This document shows, in pieces, positions 7,867 through 15,414 of a DNA stretch of 42,078 nucleotides. Every line of letters starts with the position of its first letter. Position 1 is the first letter of the stretch. The notes under the pieces were generated by a model. That model saw only the letters and a program-made list of their open reading frames with translations. It had not been told where the DNA came from and ran no database searches. This DNA is from Planctomycetia bacterium (lineage in GTDB: Bacteria > Planctomycetota > UBA1135 > UBA2386), in the NCBI GenBank assembly GCA_005776475.1, contig SXPB01000179.1:1-42078 (forward strand), in the 5' to 3' direction. Made by a program: the position numbers and the translations under genes.

Positions 7867-8715
7867 TCAGCGGCGTTCCGCTTCCGCAGCGCGCAACATG
7901 GCTCGTGCCGGCGCATGGTCGGGATCGAGTTCGACCACCCGACGCCAGTCGATGATCGCCGACGCCACCGCTCCCTGACCGTACCGCAGCAAGGCGCGCT
8001 GGTGCAGCAACCGCACGAGCCGGAGGCGCACCCGCCCATCGTCGGGAAAGCGGCGCGCCAGCTCCAGCAACTGCAGCACGGCGTCTTCGAGTTGCCCTTC
8101 GCCGAGGCGCCGCTCGACGGCGATCAGCCCGGACGAAACCGGGTCGGCCCCTTGCGGCAACACCACGGACCGCGTCGGCGCCATCTCGATTGATGGGACG
8201 GACGGCGGCTCCGACACGAGCATGGGCGACGGGTCAGTGACGGGTTTGGTCTCGATTTGCGGCACGGCCGCAGTCGCCGCAGCAGGATCCAGCGCGGCGG
8301 CCGGCTCGGCGGCGGTGCGCGGAGTGTCGCCGCCGGACGCAGCGGTTCCGCCGAACAGTTGCAGGCGGTGCTCGGTCGCGTGCATCAGCACATCCAGTCC
8401 CGGCAGCTCAGGCCACACTTCCGCGGCGCGACGCAGCACCACGAGCGCCGCTTCGTCGCGCCATTCGGAACGCAGCAGCAACCCTTCGAGGATCATTTCA
8501 TGGCCGCGCCGCATCTGCCGCTCGACGTCGAGCGCCAACGCCCTCGCCTGCGGAAACCGTGCGTGCTCGACCGGAACGCCATCCAAGGCCCGCAGCGCCT
8601 GCGCCAGATCGCGGCGCTGCAGGGCCCGCTCTGCTTGCAGGAACGGATCCGCGGGCTTCGTCACGCACGAGGCAAGGAGCGCGAGCACGGCCGCCACAGC
8701 CAGCCGTGCCCTCAC
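7867..8715 (-). CDS. TPR-containing lipoprotein
   Basis: The 282-residue product starts at a GTG that overlaps the stop of the HD-GYP-like gene (GTGA), so the two are coupled. The N-terminus MRARLAVAAVLALLASC is a lipoprotein signal, with LASC as lipobox and the Cys at about residue 17. Two helical repeat areas follow. The first is at about residues 25-115 (LQAERALQRRDLAQALRALDGV). The second is at about 195-280 (LIAVERRLGEGQLEDAVLQLL, then YGQGAVASAIIDWRRVVELDPDHAPA). They resemble tetratricopeptide repeats and are split by a Pro/Ala/Thr-rich linker. Such proteins are usually scaffolds at the membrane. Pairing with a sensor-like HD-GYP protein suggests they act together, but how is unknown. 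Confidence 0.8.
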   Translation of the reverse strand: MRARLAVAAVLALLASCVTKPADPFLQAERALQRRDLAQALRALDGVPVEHARFPQARALALDVERQMRRGHEMILEGLLLRSEWRDEAALVVLRRAAEVWPELPGLDVLMHATEHRLQLFGGTAASGGDTPRTAAEPAAALDPAAATAAVPQIETKPVTDPSPMLVSEPPSVPSIEMAPTRSVVLPQGADPVSSGLIAVERRLGEGQLEDAVLQLLELARRFPDDGRVRLRLVRLLHQRALLRYGQGAVASAIIDWRRVVELDPDHAPARAMLRAAEAERR

Positions 8716-10151
8716 GCGCGGTCCTCGCCGTGCAACTCGTCGAACATCACTTCGAGTTCGTCGTCGCCAAGTTCATCGGTGTCGCCATCGGCATCGACGG
8801 CGGCGGCGTTGCGCCACGGCATGCCGCCGGCCGGCACGATCATCACTTCGCGATCGATCGGCGACGGCGGCGCCTTCTCGACCTCTTCGACCAGCAGGTC
8901 GACCAGCCACGGATCGAACGCTTCTCCGCGCGCCTTCTGGATCTGGGCCAAGGCCTCCTGCCAGTCCATCGGCTTGTCGCCCGCGCACGAAGTGAGCAGG
9001 TCGAACGCCGACGCCACTGCCAGCACCCGCGCCCCGAGTGGAATGCGGTCACCGCGCAATCCGTCCGGCGAACCCTTGCCGTCGTGGCGCTCGAGCTGAT
9101 GCCGCAGGATGCGGGCCACGCGGCGCAGGCCAGGCACGCATTCGAGATGCTCCGCGGCGCGCACCGGGTGGTGGTGCAGCGACTGCGATTCGACTTCCGT
9201 CAACGTCCCCTGCTTCTGCAGGATCGACGGGCGCACGAAGGCCTTGCCGAGGTCGACCAGGCGGCACGCGAGCAGCAGCTCGTCGCGATCGGCGGGCAAC
9301 AGTTGCAGGCGCGTCGCGAGCATCGAGGCGAGGTGCGCGACGCGTTCGCCGTGCCCTGGCGGCACGAGACGCCGGCGCTCGAGGCCATCGATCACCGTGA
9401 GCGCCATCGCGACGTAGCCTTCGCCGACCCGCTGCATGCCATCCTGCATGCCACGTTCGAGCTCGCGCATCGCGGAACCCAGATCGCGCAGCTCGGCTTC
9501 GTCGCCTTGGGCCTGCACGCCCGCGATCTCGCCAGCGGCCAGACGCATCAGGGCACCCGTGGCCGAACGCACGCGCGTCGACCAGTGGTGGCCGAGCATC
9601 GCGGCGCACGCGACGAGACTCAGGCAACCGAGCCAGACGAGCCCGAACCACGTCAAGTCGAACGACGCCGCCGACGGCGTCACCGGGCAATGCAACCGCA
9701 CTTCACCGACCACTTCGCCGCCGAAGCGGATCGGCACCAACGTCTCGCGCGTTTCGTCGCCCTCGGCCGACTTCGTGGTGCGCTGGAACGCACCCGAGCC
9801 GGCCAACAGACCCAGCTGCCGTTCGCCGAGCACCAACGCGGTGTCGATCACGACGCGGCCCGAGCGATCGAGCAGCAAGGCCCGCCCAGAAGCCTGATCG
9901 CGCACGACGGCGGCGAGCACCGACAAGCGCATGACGTCGCCCTTGTCGAGCAACGGCGCGCCGCGTTCGGCCAGCGACACGGCGAGCGCGCGTTCGTCGT
10001 CTGCCTGCGCCGCGAGTGCTTCGCCGTGCTCGCGGTCCGCACCGAGGAAGCCGAGCAGCAGCGCGACCAGGAACGAACCCACGGTCAAGGCGACGGTCAG
10101 GCGCTTCGTCAGCGACCATCCACGCGCGCGGCGCTCGTCTCGGAGGACCAT
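8712..10151 (-). CDS. Membrane protein with a degenerate HD-GYP domain
   Basis: The 479-residue protein has a membrane segment at about residues 17-37, an extracytoplasmic sensor-like region, and a second membrane segment at about 165-190 (WFGLVWLGCLSLVACAAML). A HAMP-like helix follows, then a C-terminal HD-GYP-type domain. The domain keeps HGERVAHLA, HHHPVRAAEHL and HDGKGSPDGLRGDRIPLGAR. However, the HD dyad reads LVDLGK (His to Val), the usual HHE before DG reads QLE, and GYP reads GSP. Active HD-GYP proteins hydrolyse cyclic di-GMP with metal ions held by those residues, so this one may bind but not cleave, or serve as a signalling scaffold. An acidic tail ends the protein. The AGGAGG ribosome site is buried in a hairpin around the start codon. 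Confidence 0.82.
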   Translation of the reverse strand: MVLRDERRARGWSLTKRLTVALTVGSFLVALLLGFLGADREHGEALAAQADDERALAVSLAERGAPLLDKGDVMRLSVLAAVVRDQASGRALLLDRSGRVVIDTALVLGERQLGLLAGSGAFQRTTKSAEGDETRETLVPIRFGGEVVGEVRLHCPVTPSAASFDLTWFGLVWLGCLSLVACAAMLGHHWSTRVRSATGALMRLAAGEIAGVQAQGDEAELRDLGSAMRELERGMQDGMQRVGEGYVAMALTVIDGLERRRLVPPGHGERVAHLASMLATRLQLLPADRDELLLACRLVDLGKAFVRPSILQKQGTLTEVESQSLHHHPVRAAEHLECVPGLRRVARILRHQLERHDGKGSPDGLRGDRIPLGARVLAVASAFDLLTSCAGDKPMDWQEALAQIQKARGEAFDPWLVDLLVEEVEKAPPSPIDREVMIVPAGGMPWRNAAAVDADGDTDELGDDELEVMFDELHGEDRA

Positions 10152-10158
10152 GTCCTCC
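10142..10158 (-). promoter_or_regulatory. Start-codon hairpin that hides the ribosome binding site
   Basis: The minus-strand sequence GGAGGAC-ATG-GTCCTCC is a perfect seven-pair inverted repeat with the start codon of the HD-GYP-like gene as its loop. The Shine-Dalgarno sequence forms one arm. Folding would block initiation, so translation may depend on upstream ribosomes, temperature or a helper. Confidence 0.4.
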
Positions 10159-10241
10159 TGCTATCGGCAGCCCCCCCGGTGCGACCGAAGGCCGCCTCGC
10201 CAAGTTCCCCATGGCATCGGCGGACTTCGCCGGGGCGGCGC

Positions 10242-11018
10242 CTACTTGAAGCGCAGCGCTTCCAGGCTCTCGACGTGCAGCTGGTAGATGTCGACGCAGT
10301 AGCCTTCCATCACCGTCGCTTCGACCTTGAACGTGCCGACGATCTTCAGCGGATCAAACAGGTAGTCGGTCGTCTTCCCCTTGGGCATCACCACGCGAAT
10401 GATGCCGTGGATGTCCGGCGGTTGGCCGTAGCAGCACGACCACAGCGACTTGACGAGCAGGAACTCCTTGATGTTCTGGACCTCGTCGATCGGCAGCATG
10501 AAGCCGGTCATCAGCACCCGCTTGCCGGACAGGTCCTTCACGCGCTTGGGCATGCCCTTCAGGCCGTCTTCGTAAGGCCAGCTGTCGAGTTCGTCGAACG
10601 GCAGGATCTTGTCGAGGCCGCTGATCCGGCCGGACTTGATCTCCTCGGCGAGCCGCTTCTCGGCCTTCAGCATGTCCTCGGCGCTCTTCATCGCCGCGAT
10701 GTCCTGGGGGTCGGTGCCCTTCGGAATCGGCTGGTCCGGGTCGGGACGATCGATGCGCGGCTCGTCGACGGCGGGCTTCGGTGGCTCGGTTGCCGGCTTG
10801 TCGGTCACCGGCTTGTCACCCGTTGCGGGCTTGCCCTGGTTCGCCTTCGGATCCTGGGTGCCGGGGGCCGGCAGCGGCGTCGCCTTCGGTTCCTGCTTCG
10901 CCGGCGCGGGTGCCGGCTCGACCTTCGGCGCCGGCGCCGGAGTTGGCTTCGGGTCCTGCGTCACCGGGGTTTGCGCAAACGCCACGGCACTCAACAACAA
11001 CGTGGTCAGCAACTTCAT
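10242..11018 (-). CDS. Exported DUF3299 family protein
   Basis: I place the start at the ATG at 11018 (MKLLTTLLLSAVAFAQTPVTQ), which gives a clean signal peptide and has AAGGA seven bases upstream; the product is 258 residues. The track ORF starts 12 codons earlier. A long Pro/Ala/Lys linker (about residues 18-95) is followed by a helical stretch and the DUF3299 core: KRVLMTGFMLPIDE, EFLLVKSLWSCCYGQPPDIHG, then VVMPKGK. The paired Cys before GQPP are where the family has CxxxPPP-type motifs. DUF3299 genes are often found beside MacB/LolCDE-type ABC transporter genes, as here, so an envelope role with the neighbouring FtsX/LolD pair is likely. The reaction, if any, is unknown. Confidence 0.82.
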   Translation of the reverse strand: MKLLTTLLLSAVAFAQTPVTQDPKPTPAPAPKVEPAPAPAKQEPKATPLPAPGTQDPKANQGKPATGDKPVTDKPATEPPKPAVDEPRIDRPDPDQPIPKGTDPQDIAAMKSAEDMLKAEKRLAEEIKSGRISGLDKILPFDELDSWPYEDGLKGMPKRVKDLSGKRVLMTGFMLPIDEVQNIKEFLLVKSLWSCCYGQPPDIHGIIRVVMPKGKTTDYLFDPLKIVGTFKVEATVMEGYCVDIYQLHVESLEALRFK

Positions 11019-11109
11019 GTTCGGTCCTTGGATGGCGCCTGCCACCGGGCACACAGGATACGGGATATCGGGCTTGGGGACGGTTTCTGGAAAGGGAAGG
11101 GGGCGAGAT

Positions 11110-12504
11110 TCAGTAGTCCTGGGCCAGGTTGTCGGCGACCTGCGTCATCGAACCTTTGATCGCCGGCAGCAGCCCTGCGGTGCCACCGAGAGCAGTGACC
11201 CCGCCGAGCAACCAAAGTTCCCACGTACGGAATTGCAGCCAGTCGAGCCAGACGCCGGTCTGGTCCTCGACCAGGGCGCGCAGGAAGTACGCCGCCGCGT
11301 GGCAGACGACGAGGCCCAGCAACGCACCGAAGAACGACAGCAAGGCCGCTTCGCCGACGATGATCGCCAGGATCTGCCCACGCCGCGCCCCGAGCGAACG
11401 CATGATCGCGATCTCGCGCCGGCGCTCGTTCATAGTGTTGTAGATCGCCACCGTGATCGCCACCGCGGCCACCAGCAGCACGAGCCACGCGATCACCGCG
11501 AGGGCATCCGCAGCGTTGCCGATCTGGCGCAGGAACTTCGGCACCACGTCCTGCGGCCAGGCGACCTGGGCGTCGGGGCGGGTGCCGAAGTCGCGCCGCA
11601 GCACGCGCGCGCCGAGGTGATCCTTCGGGTCGACGATCACCGCGGTGAGGGCAATGTTGCCGGGCTTCACCGGCAGCTTCTTGACGTCGTCCGGGTTCCT
11701 GCCGGGCGGCACTTCGAGCACGAACACGCCTTCTTCGTGGCCGTCGATCAGCAGGTGCGTCGACAGCGGCAGGAAGATCGTCGTGTCGAGCGGGCTGTTG
11801 GTCGGCGCCAGGATGCCGACGATCTCGCACGACGCCTCGGGATGTTCGTGGAAGCCGAACTCGCCCATCTTGCCGTGCACCGGCGTCACCACCGCACCGA
11901 TCGCGAGACCGAGCGTGCGGGCGACGCGCGCCCCGACCACGCACTGCCGCCATTCCGGCAACAGCTTCGGCCGCGCCGGGCGATTCGCTTCTTGCGCGCG
12001 GCGGCCGTTCTCCCACGCCACCAACTCGTCGGCGAACTTCATCAGGTCGTCCCAGCCGAACCGGAACGGCCCGCCGGTTTCGAACACGAGCGGCTGCTTC
12101 TGCCATTCGTACTTCGAGAACATCTCGTCGAGCGTCGCGATGACCGGGAAGTTGAACTGGCTCACGGAATCGCCGCGCGCCTGCGGGATCGCGTAGCGCA
12201 CCTGGCCGCGGCGGCTGACGCCCGCCCCGGCGCGCAGGTCCATGCACACCTGCAGCGGGAACAGGCCCGGCGCCTCGCCGACGTTGAAGATCGTGTTGAG
12301 CACCAGCTCGAGCTGGCTGCAGTCCTTCGGCCCCACCACCGCCTGGTAGCCGCCGATGCTGCCGCGGTAGCGCGCGTCGGTCTGTTCGGCCATCACCAGG
12401 ATCGCCGCGTAGAGCGCGGTCGCGACCACGATCGACGCCATCGTCAACACGGTGGCGACGAGGCGGATGCGCAGGTTGCGCAGGCTGATCGAGACGATCT
12501 TCAT
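11110..12504 (-). CDS. FtsX/MacB-type ABC transporter permease
   Basis: The 464-residue protein has one N-terminal membrane helix at about residues 15-38 (LVATVLTMASIVVATALYAAI), a large extracytoplasmic domain (about 40-315) and three C-terminal helices. The C-terminal block has the typical sequence VAIYNTMNERRREIAIMRSLGARRGQILAIIVGE, the coupling region that contacts the ATPase. This is the MacB/LolC-E topology, used to extract or export substrates at the outer face of the inner membrane rather than to pump through a channel. Its start overlaps the ATPase gene stop by four bases. The substrate is unknown; lipoproteins, lipids or a secondary metabolite are possible. Confidence 0.9.
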   Translation of the reverse strand: MKIVSISLRNLRIRLVATVLTMASIVVATALYAAILVMAEQTDARYRGSIGGYQAVVGPKDCSQLELVLNTIFNVGEAPGLFPLQVCMDLRAGAGVSRRGQVRYAIPQARGDSVSQFNFPVIATLDEMFSKYEWQKQPLVFETGGPFRFGWDDLMKFADELVAWENGRRAQEANRPARPKLLPEWRQCVVGARVARTLGLAIGAVVTPVHGKMGEFGFHEHPEASCEIVGILAPTNSPLDTTIFLPLSTHLLIDGHEEGVFVLEVPPGRNPDDVKKLPVKPGNIALTAVIVDPKDHLGARVLRRDFGTRPDAQVAWPQDVVPKFLRQIGNAADALAVIAWLVLLVAAVAITVAIYNTMNERRREIAIMRSLGARRGQILAIIVGEAALLSFFGALLGLVVCHAAAYFLRALVEDQTGVWLDWLQFRTWELWLLGGVTALGGTAGLLPAIKGSMTQVADNLAQDY

Positions 12505-13184
12505 CGCCCGCCCCCCACGGCGATCTCGCCGCGCAGCGTCGCCAGGTCGACCGTGCGCTGCATGCGTTTCGCCGACTCGGGATCGTGCGTGACCATCACC
12601 ACCGTCTTCTTGCCGTGCGAGGCGATCTGCAGCAGCAGGTCGAGCACCTGCCCGCCGGTGGCCTTGTCCTGGTTGCCGAGCGGTTCGTCCATCAGCACCA
12701 CTTCGGGATCGTTGACGAGCGCGCGGCAGATCGCGACCCGCTGCACCTGACCCACCGAGAGTTCGCGCGGGCGATGGTGCATGCGGTCGCCGAGCCCGAC
12801 TTGTTCGAGCAGGGCTTCGGCGCGCACCCTCGCCTGGGAATCGGCGCCGCGGCCGAACAGCGCGCCGAGCAGCACGTTCTCCAGCGCGGTGAACGGCTGC
12901 AGCAGGTTGAAGGTCTGGTAGACCATCCCGATGTGGCGCCCGCGGTGGCGATCGCGCTGCGCTTCACTGAGCGTGTCGAGACGGCGCCCGACGATCTCGA
13001 CCTCGCCGGAATCCGGCCGCAGGATGCCGGCCAGGATGTGCAGCAACGTGGTCTTGCCGGTGCCAGAACGGCCGACCAGCGCGACCTGTTCGCCGGCAGC
13101 GATATCGAGACGATCGACGGCGCACGCGAGCACCGACTCGGCGCCGCGGCGATAGCTTTTCTGGACCGAACGCAGGTGGATCAT
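12501..13184 (-). CDS. LolD/MacB-type ABC transporter ATP-binding protein
   Basis: The 227-residue ATPase has Walker A GRSGTGKTTLLHILAG, Q-loop VYQTFNLLQPFTALENV, signature ELSVGQVQRVAICRAL (LSVGQ instead of LSGGQ), Walker B VVLMDEPLGNQD and H-loop VVMVTHDPESA. This is the LolD/MacB/FtsE class that partners FtsX-type permeases; the permease gene follows with a four-base overlap. Its own start overlaps the eboE stop, also by four bases, so three genes are coupled. The V in the signature is a mild deviation and probably tolerated. Confidence 0.92.
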   Translation of the reverse strand: MIHLRSVQKSYRRGAESVLACAVDRLDIAAGEQVALVGRSGTGKTTLLHILAGILRPDSGEVEIVGRRLDTLSEAQRDRHRGRHIGMVYQTFNLLQPFTALENVLLGALFGRGADSQARVRAEALLEQVGLGDRMHHRPRELSVGQVQRVAICRALVNDPEVVLMDEPLGNQDKATGGQVLDLLLQIASHGKKTVVMVTHDPESAKRMQRTVDLATLRGEIAVGGGR

Positions 13185-14368
13185 CGGGGCGAACAGGATA
13201 CGGATTGGGGCCCTGGGTCAGGAGTGCGCAGTTGCTGGGCAGCCCAGGACATTTCGTGCGCAATACGCGTCGACAGGGGCGAAGTGCCGGCGAAATCGCC
13301 GAGCACGCCCCAGGTGTAGGTTTCGACTTCGAGCAGCGGCATCGGGGCGGCCCCGGCGGCGAGGGCCCGCAGCACGCGCGCCACTTCCTGCTGGGTCGAG
13401 CCGAACGGGCCCGGCTGGTCCCAGAACAACGGCACGTGGTAGTGCGACCGCACGCGCCCACCGGCGGCGAACGCGGCGCGGTCGGCGGCGACCTCGGGCA
13501 GGTCGAGCGCGCGACGGCCGTTGGCTGCTGCGGTCTGGTGCAGGTAGCGCGGCTCGGCGAACGCCAGCAACGCATCGAGGCCTTCGGGGGCCCGCACTTC
13601 GAGACACGCCGACACCTGGATCTTCGGCACCGCGATGCCGCGCGCGTGCAGGTCGCGCAACGCCAACAGCGGGTCCTCGCCGACGACCGCCAGGTGGCAC
13701 AGGTCGACGCACACGCCGAGATGCCGCCGCAACACGTCACCGGGCACGGTGGTCCAGGCGCCTTCGTCGAACAGCCAGCGCTCCAGGAACGTCGCCGTCG
13801 CCGCCGCCGTCTCCAACAGGCAGTTCGGCTCGGGCTCGAGCGCAAGCACGCAGCGCACGCCGGTCGCTGCCTCGATCGCCGCGAACGCCGAGGCACAGCG
13901 CGCCAGGTTGCGCGCCATCAACCGCAGGTCGGCCGGCGCTTCGCCGGGACCGCGGTAGCCGAGCGGCAAGGTCGACAGCGGCAACTCGCTGCCGCGCGCG
14001 CACAACGCCGCTCCCACCTCGGCGCAGGCGCGCGTGTAGGCCAGCCGTTCCTCGGTCGCCCAGTCGGGCCGGTAGACCGCGGTCTTCACCACCTCGTCGT
14101 GGAAGCCAGAGAACGGGAACACGTTCAAGGTCCACAGCGGCAGGTCCAGTTCGCGCAGGGTCGCCGCCAGCCGGGCCAGGGTCACCGGATCGCGGCGTAG
14201 TTCCTCGACGAGATCCTGCGGCCACCAGCCGCCCACCCCGAACGCCCGCCCGGCCGCCTGCGCCGCCCGTGCCACCGGAGCCGTGTGCTCGCGCAAACCG
14301 GCCTGCACCGACGGCAGGTCGGGGGCGGCGTGCACGTTTCCGCAGTAGGTCAGGCGCAGTTCCGGCAT
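13181..14368 (-). CDS. eboE: EboE-like metabolite traffic protein (TIM-barrel)
   Basis: The 395-residue product matches the EboE family as I know it: an N-terminal LTYCGNVHAAPDLPSVQAGL (family LTYCTNIHPGE), then FGVGGWWP, LWTLNVFPFSGFH, VKTAVYRPDWATEERLAYT, LSTLPLGYRG, LALEPEPNCLLET, LGVCVDLCHLAV and LLEVETYTWGVL. The fold is a xylose-isomerase-like TIM barrel with candidate metal ligands (E/D/H). In other bacteria eboE belongs to an eboABCDEF operon linked to movement of natural-product intermediates across the inner membrane. Here no other ebo gene is visible, and instead it is coupled to a LolD/FtsX exporter. That association is the best hint to its job. Confidence 0.8.
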   Translation of the reverse strand: MPELRLTYCGNVHAAPDLPSVQAGLREHTAPVARAAQAAGRAFGVGGWWPQDLVEELRRDPVTLARLAATLRELDLPLWTLNVFPFSGFHDEVVKTAVYRPDWATEERLAYTRACAEVGAALCARGSELPLSTLPLGYRGPGEAPADLRLMARNLARCASAFAAIEAATGVRCVLALEPEPNCLLETAAATATFLERWLFDEGAWTTVPGDVLRRHLGVCVDLCHLAVVGEDPLLALRDLHARGIAVPKIQVSACLEVRAPEGLDALLAFAEPRYLHQTAAANGRRALDLPEVAADRAAFAAGGRVRSHYHVPLFWDQPGPFGSTQQEVARVLRALAAGAAPMPLLEVETYTWGVLGDFAGTSPLSTRIAHEMSWAAQQLRTPDPGPQSVSCSPR

Positions 14369-14487
14369 AGGCAGGGATCAGAGCGGAGTGCCGGCCGCGA
14401 CACCCGAGTTCCTGCAACAACCCCTCCGGCAGCCACGGGCGGAATGCCGATGGCCGACCCGTGCCCGCACCGACGGACCGTTCCCCG

Positions 14488-15390
14488 ATGACCCAAACTC
14501 CCGGCGCCAACGGCCACGTCCAGCGCGACGATGCCCATATCGAGCGCATCAAGGCGCTGCGAGCGTCGACATCGTACCGGCAGTCGCACATCGACCCGGA
14601 CTTCATGGGCCGCGTCGAATTGCGCCCCGTCCGCCTGCAGCTCGAACTGCTGAAGCCCGAGCTGATCATGCAGGAGCAGGGCGTGCAGTCGACGGTGGTC
14701 GTGTTCGGCGGCACGCGCGTGGTCGAACGCAGCGAAGCGGAACGGCGCTTGCTCGCGGCGCAGGAAGCGCTGGCGAAGAAGCCGAACGACGCCAAGCTCG
14801 TCCGCCGCGTGCGCATCGCCGAGAACGTGCTGCGCAAGTCGCACTTCTACGACGAAGCGCGCGAGTTCGCGGCGCTGGTGTCGGGGCAGTGCCAGATCGA
14901 CCACAAGTGCGACTACGTGATCTGCACCGGCGGCGGGCCGGGCATCATGGAAGCCGCCAACCGCGGCGCATTCGAGGTCGGCGCCAAGTCGATCGGGCTC
15001 AACATCACGCTGCCGTTCGAGCAGGAGCCGAACAGCTTCATCACTCCGGAGCTGTGCTTCGAGTTCAAATACTTCGCGATCCGGAAGATGCACTTCCTGA
15101 TGCGCGCCAAGGCGATGGTCGCGTTCCCGGGCGGCTTCGGCACGATGGCCGAGCTGTTCGAGGCGTTGACGTTGATCCAGACGCGGCGCATGCAACCGAT
15201 CCCGGTCGTGCTGTTCGGCCGCGACTACTGGCGGCGCATCGTCGACTGGGAGCTGTTCGTCGAGGAAGGCACGATCTCGCCCGACGACCTGGAGCTGATC
15301 CACTACGCCGAGACGGCGCAGGAGTGCTGGCAGATCATCCAGGACTTCTGGTCGAAGGCGCCACCGGAACGGCTGCCGCGCGGGCAGTAG
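14488..15390 (+). CDS. LOG/TIGR00730 family protein
   Basis: The 300-residue protein has the LOG (lonely guy) nucleotide-binding fold: VVFGGTRVVERS, YVICTGGGPGIMEAANRGAFEVGAKSIGLNI, MHFLMRAKAMVAFPGGFGTMAELFEALTLIQT, and VVLFGRDYW. PGGFGTMAE is the family PGGxGTxxE motif. LOG enzymes split the phosphoribosyl group from cytokinin-type nucleotides, and many bacterial members hydrolyse AMP or related nucleotides. This is the longer form with an extra N-terminal helix of about 100 residues and an insertion before the GGGPG loop. The track gives a GTG start at 14461; the ATG at 14488 is an alternative I prefer, with no decisive ribosome site for either. It is divergent from eboE and convergent with the M14 peptidase. 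Confidence 0.88.
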   Translation: MTQTPGANGHVQRDDAHIERIKALRASTSYRQSHIDPDFMGRVELRPVRLQLELLKPELIMQEQGVQSTVVVFGGTRVVERSEAERRLLAAQEALAKKPNDAKLVRRVRIAENVLRKSHFYDEAREFAALVSGQCQIDHKCDYVICTGGGPGIMEAANRGAFEVGAKSIGLNITLPFEQEPNSFITPELCFEFKYFAIRKMHFLMRAKAMVAFPGGFGTMAELFEALTLIQTRRMQPIPVVLFGRDYWRRIVDWELFVEEGTISPDDLELIHYAETAQECWQIIQDFWSKAPPERLPRGQ

Positions 15391-15400
15391 CGCGCAACCG

Positions 15401-15414
15401 GACCGCGCGCGGTC
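15401..15414. terminator. GC palindrome between convergent genes
   Basis: GACCGCGCGCGGTC is a perfect 14-base palindrome in the 22-base gap and runs into the stop codon of the peptidase gene. It may help separate the two convergent transcripts. There is no T tract. Confidence 0.2.

Noticed and set aside
8559-11159. An 866-residue plus-strand ORF
   Set aside because: Antisense to the HD-GYP-like and DUF3299 genes, with no recognisable domain.
14461-14487. GTG start at 14461 for the LOG protein
   Set aside because: The ATG nine codons later gives the same protein without an odd Pro-rich front. Neither has a clear ribosome site, so this is a preference, not proof.
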